Part shown: piece by piece, positions 14,167-15,873 of the stretch
How positions within the stretch are numbered: position 1 is the first letter of the stretch
How the letters are laid out: each line of letters begins with the position of its first letter
DNA from: Methanobacteriota archaeon
GTDB taxonomy: Archaea; Methanobacteriota; Methanobacteria; Methanobacteriales; Methanobacteriaceae
Reading direction: 5' to 3'
NCBI GenBank assembly: GCA_023409695.1
Contig: JAEYQZ010000146.1
Location: 1-15,873 of the forward strand
DNA length: 15,873 nt
Program-made: the position numbers and the translations under genes
Notes under the pieces: generated by a model
What the model saw: only the letters and a program-made list of their open reading frames with translations
Database searches by the model: none
Told to the model about the DNA's origin: nothing

Positions 14167-14467
14167 TTCAAAGCACAACACAAATTATCTTTTAAATAGC
14201 TTCAAAAGTATTTGGTCATTCACTATAAAAAAATTATAGAATTGAAACCTGAATTTTGTAGAAAAGTTTAAAAATTATTACTTACAATATGATCTAAATA
14301 AACTTATAATCTGTTTTGGAGTCTTTAGTTTTCTAAAAAGATTTAAATAGTTTTATAACTTCGTTATAATTATAGTAAAACCTAAATATTATTAAAAATT
14401 ATTTAATAATAAATAAGATATGCTTTAAATTTTAATTTTAAGTTTACCTCACACGCTTTAATTTTCA

Positions 14468-14475
14468 TTTATATA
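14468..14475 (+). promoter_or_regulatory. Upstream TATA-like box before psmB
   Basis: TTTATATA here is identical to the box at 14586-14593, 118 bases downstream. It could be a distal psmB promoter or drive an undetected small transcript starting near 14500. Confidence 0.3.
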
Positions 14476-14585
14476 CTATAAATGTCAATTTTATGGGCAA
14501 AGAATAATGAAATTGATTTATTAGGAGAATAGATTATAAATAAGAGGTTTAAATTTGGAATTAACAGAAGTTAAAACAAGCAATC

Positions 14586-14593
14586 TTTATATA
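14586..14593 (+). promoter_or_regulatory. Probable psmB TATA box
   Basis: TTTATATA lies 70 bases before the psmB ATG, predicting transcription start near 14618 and a leader of about 45 bases carrying GAGGTG. Assigned by match to the archaeal TATA consensus and by position. Confidence 0.5.
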
Positions 14594-14663
14594 ATATGAA
14601 CTCCAATATTAGGAAACAGGAAACTATTTTTATTTAAATTTTGTATTTTTTTGAGGTGTATTC

Positions 14664-15287
14664 ATGAATGATGAAAACAAATTAAAAGGCACTACAACTG
14701 TTGGTTTAAAATGTAAAGACGGGGTTGTTTTTGCTACCGAAAGAAGGGCCACAATGGGTAATTTAATAGCTCACAAAGGCACTAAAAAAATTTTTAAAAT
14801 TGACGATCATTTAGGGGCCACCATAGCCGGAGGCGTAGGCGATGCCCAGAGTTTAATGAAATATATAAGTGCGGAAGTAGCCTTATATAGACTTAGAAAC
14901 GGCGCAAGAATAAGCGTTGAATCCGCTGCAACTTTAACAGCAAACATATTACATTCATCAAGGTTTTATCCATTCTATGTTCAAACTTTACTTGGAGGAG
15001 TAGATGATAATGGACCAGCATTATTCTCATTAGACCCTGCAGGTGGAGTAATAGGAGACAATGTTATTTCAACTGGATCAGGTTCACCATTTGCTTATGG
15101 GGTTCTTGAAGACAGGTATAATGAAGATTTAGATGTTGAAGAAGGAGTTGAAGTTGCTATTAGAGCAATACAATCTGCAATGGAAAGAGATGCATTTTCA
15201 GGTAATGGAATCTTAGTTGCGACTGTAACCGAAGAAGGTTTTAAAATGTTACCTGAAGAAGAGGTAGAAAGTAAATTAAGGAAATAA
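14664..15287 (+). CDS. psmB: 20S proteasome beta subunit
   Basis: This is the catalytic beta subunit of the archaeal 20S proteasome. Fourteen copies form the two inner rings; the N-terminal threonine nucleophile is exposed by autocatalytic removal of a propeptide. Here the propeptide is MNDENKLKG, and cleavage before Thr10 in KGTTTVG gives mature Thr1. Lys42 in HKGTKKIF is the expected Lys33. Mature position 17 is Glu (ATERRATMG), as in the Thermoplasma beta subunit, rather than the more common Asp. GSGSPFAYGVLED (131-143 region) and SGNGILVATVTEEG are further signatures. The 207-residue length is normal. GAGGTG lies five bases before the ATG. The aCPSF1 gene follows on the same strand, an order also found in Methanothermobacter. 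Confidence 0.97.
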   Translation: MNDENKLKGTTTVGLKCKDGVVFATERRATMGNLIAHKGTKKIFKIDDHLGATIAGGVGDAQSLMKYISAEVALYRLRNGARISVESAATLTANILHSSRFYPFYVQTLLGGVDDNGPALFSLDPAGGVIGDNVISTGSGSPFAYGVLEDRYNEDLDVEEGVEVAIRAIQSAMERDAFSGNGILVATVTEEGFKMLPEEEVESKLRK

Positions 15288-15293
15288 ATTAAC

Positions 15294-15300
15294 TTTTTTT
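15294..15300 (+). terminator. T-run after psmB
   Basis: A run of seven T residues begins seven bases after the psmB stop, followed by CGCCCC. It may end part of the psmB transcript; read-through into the next gene remains possible because the gap is only 110 bases. Confidence 0.3.
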
Positions 15301-15353
15301 CGCCCCAAAATTAATATTTACATGAATTTATTATTATTAAATTTATTAAATCT

Positions 15354-15368
15354 GTAAACTTAGTTTAC
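15354..15368 (+). promoter_or_regulatory. Palindrome upstream of aCPSF1 gene
   Basis: GTAAACTTAGTTTAC is a perfect 7-base palindrome around one central base, 29 bases before the ATG of the following gene. It sits where an operator or promoter-proximal site would be; this is a positional inference only. Confidence 0.3.
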
Positions 15369-15393
15369 GGTATTTTCTATTTTTTAGAAGTGG

Positions 15394-15873
<480 letters not shown>

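Larger units (their letters stand above)
13846..14663. other. 818-base non-coding region before psmB
   Basis: No gene-sized frame is present on either strand. From left to right it holds a T-rich terminator tract after the adhesin, an unremarkable A/T stretch, the second hairpin array (14046-14166), more A/T-rich sequence, two identical TTTATATA octamers (14468 and 14586) and the psmB Shine-Dalgarno sequence GAGGTG (14653-14658). This is unusually long for this compact genome and may conceal a small RNA. Confidence 0.6.

Noticed and set aside
14555..14599. 14-codon TTG-started micro-ORF after a GAGG sequence upstream of psmB
   Set aside because: It overlaps the best psmB TATA box, so it would not be on the psmB mRNA, and a frame this short is expected by chance.
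14739..14741. Glu instead of Asp at mature position 17 of the proteasome beta subunit
   Set aside because: The Thermoplasma beta subunit also carries E-R-R at this place, so it is a known variant and not a lost active site.

Overview
The window is a roughly 16 kb piece of an AT-rich archaeal chromosome, almost certainly from the order Methanobacteriales and most likely Methanobacterium or a close relative. The support is a FAICAR synthetase (PurP), an archaeal-type tRNA wyosine enzyme (Taw2), an archaeal 20S proteasome beta subunit followed directly by the KH-domain start of the beta-CASP RNase aCPSF1, Shine-Dalgarno sequences of the GAGGTGA/GGTGAT kind, TATA-type promoters, and adhesin-like surface proteins with a membrane/KRK tail. 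There are no insertion sequences, CRISPR arrays, tRNA or rRNA genes that I can see.

Layout. Positions 1-853 hold the tail of an unrecognised gene and a RibD-C/DHFR-fold reductase. Positions 906-3273 hold three plus-strand genes in which two paralogous small transglutaminase-like proteins flank a class I SAM methyltransferase. Positions 3363-7248 are all minus strand: a DUF2795 protein, a small unknown protein, a DUF429 protein, a nitroreductase, a GNAT acetyltransferase and taw2 (the last two form a tight pair). From 7564 the plus strand carries purP, then a small secreted DUF11 protein. A minus-strand membrane zinc-ribbon protein follows, then an 865-residue adhesin-like surface protein (beta-helix, three Ig-like repeats, DUF11, membrane anchor). 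After a long non-coding stretch come psmB and the start of aCPSF1.

How the parts relate. Housekeeping functions (purine synthesis, tRNA hypermodification, protein turnover, transcription termination/RNA decay) are mixed with an envelope-protein block at 8991-13845. The two DUF11 proteins there share a C-terminal Q-x-T-G-[LF]-P + hydrophobic helix + S-K-R-K signature, so both are probably processed or anchored by the same machinery.

The structures least explained by genes are two intergenic arrays of A/T-rich hairpins (4106-4208 and 14046-14166). Both are built as two tandem composite units, each unit being a GAAAA/TTTTC hairpin followed by a second hairpin. Also notable are three tandem 11-bp units next to a TATA-like box upstream of the small DUF11 gene, a 32-bp dyad in front of the nitroreductase gene, and an 818-bp gap before psmB with two identical TATA octamers. 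No complete multi-gene defence or mobile system is visible.
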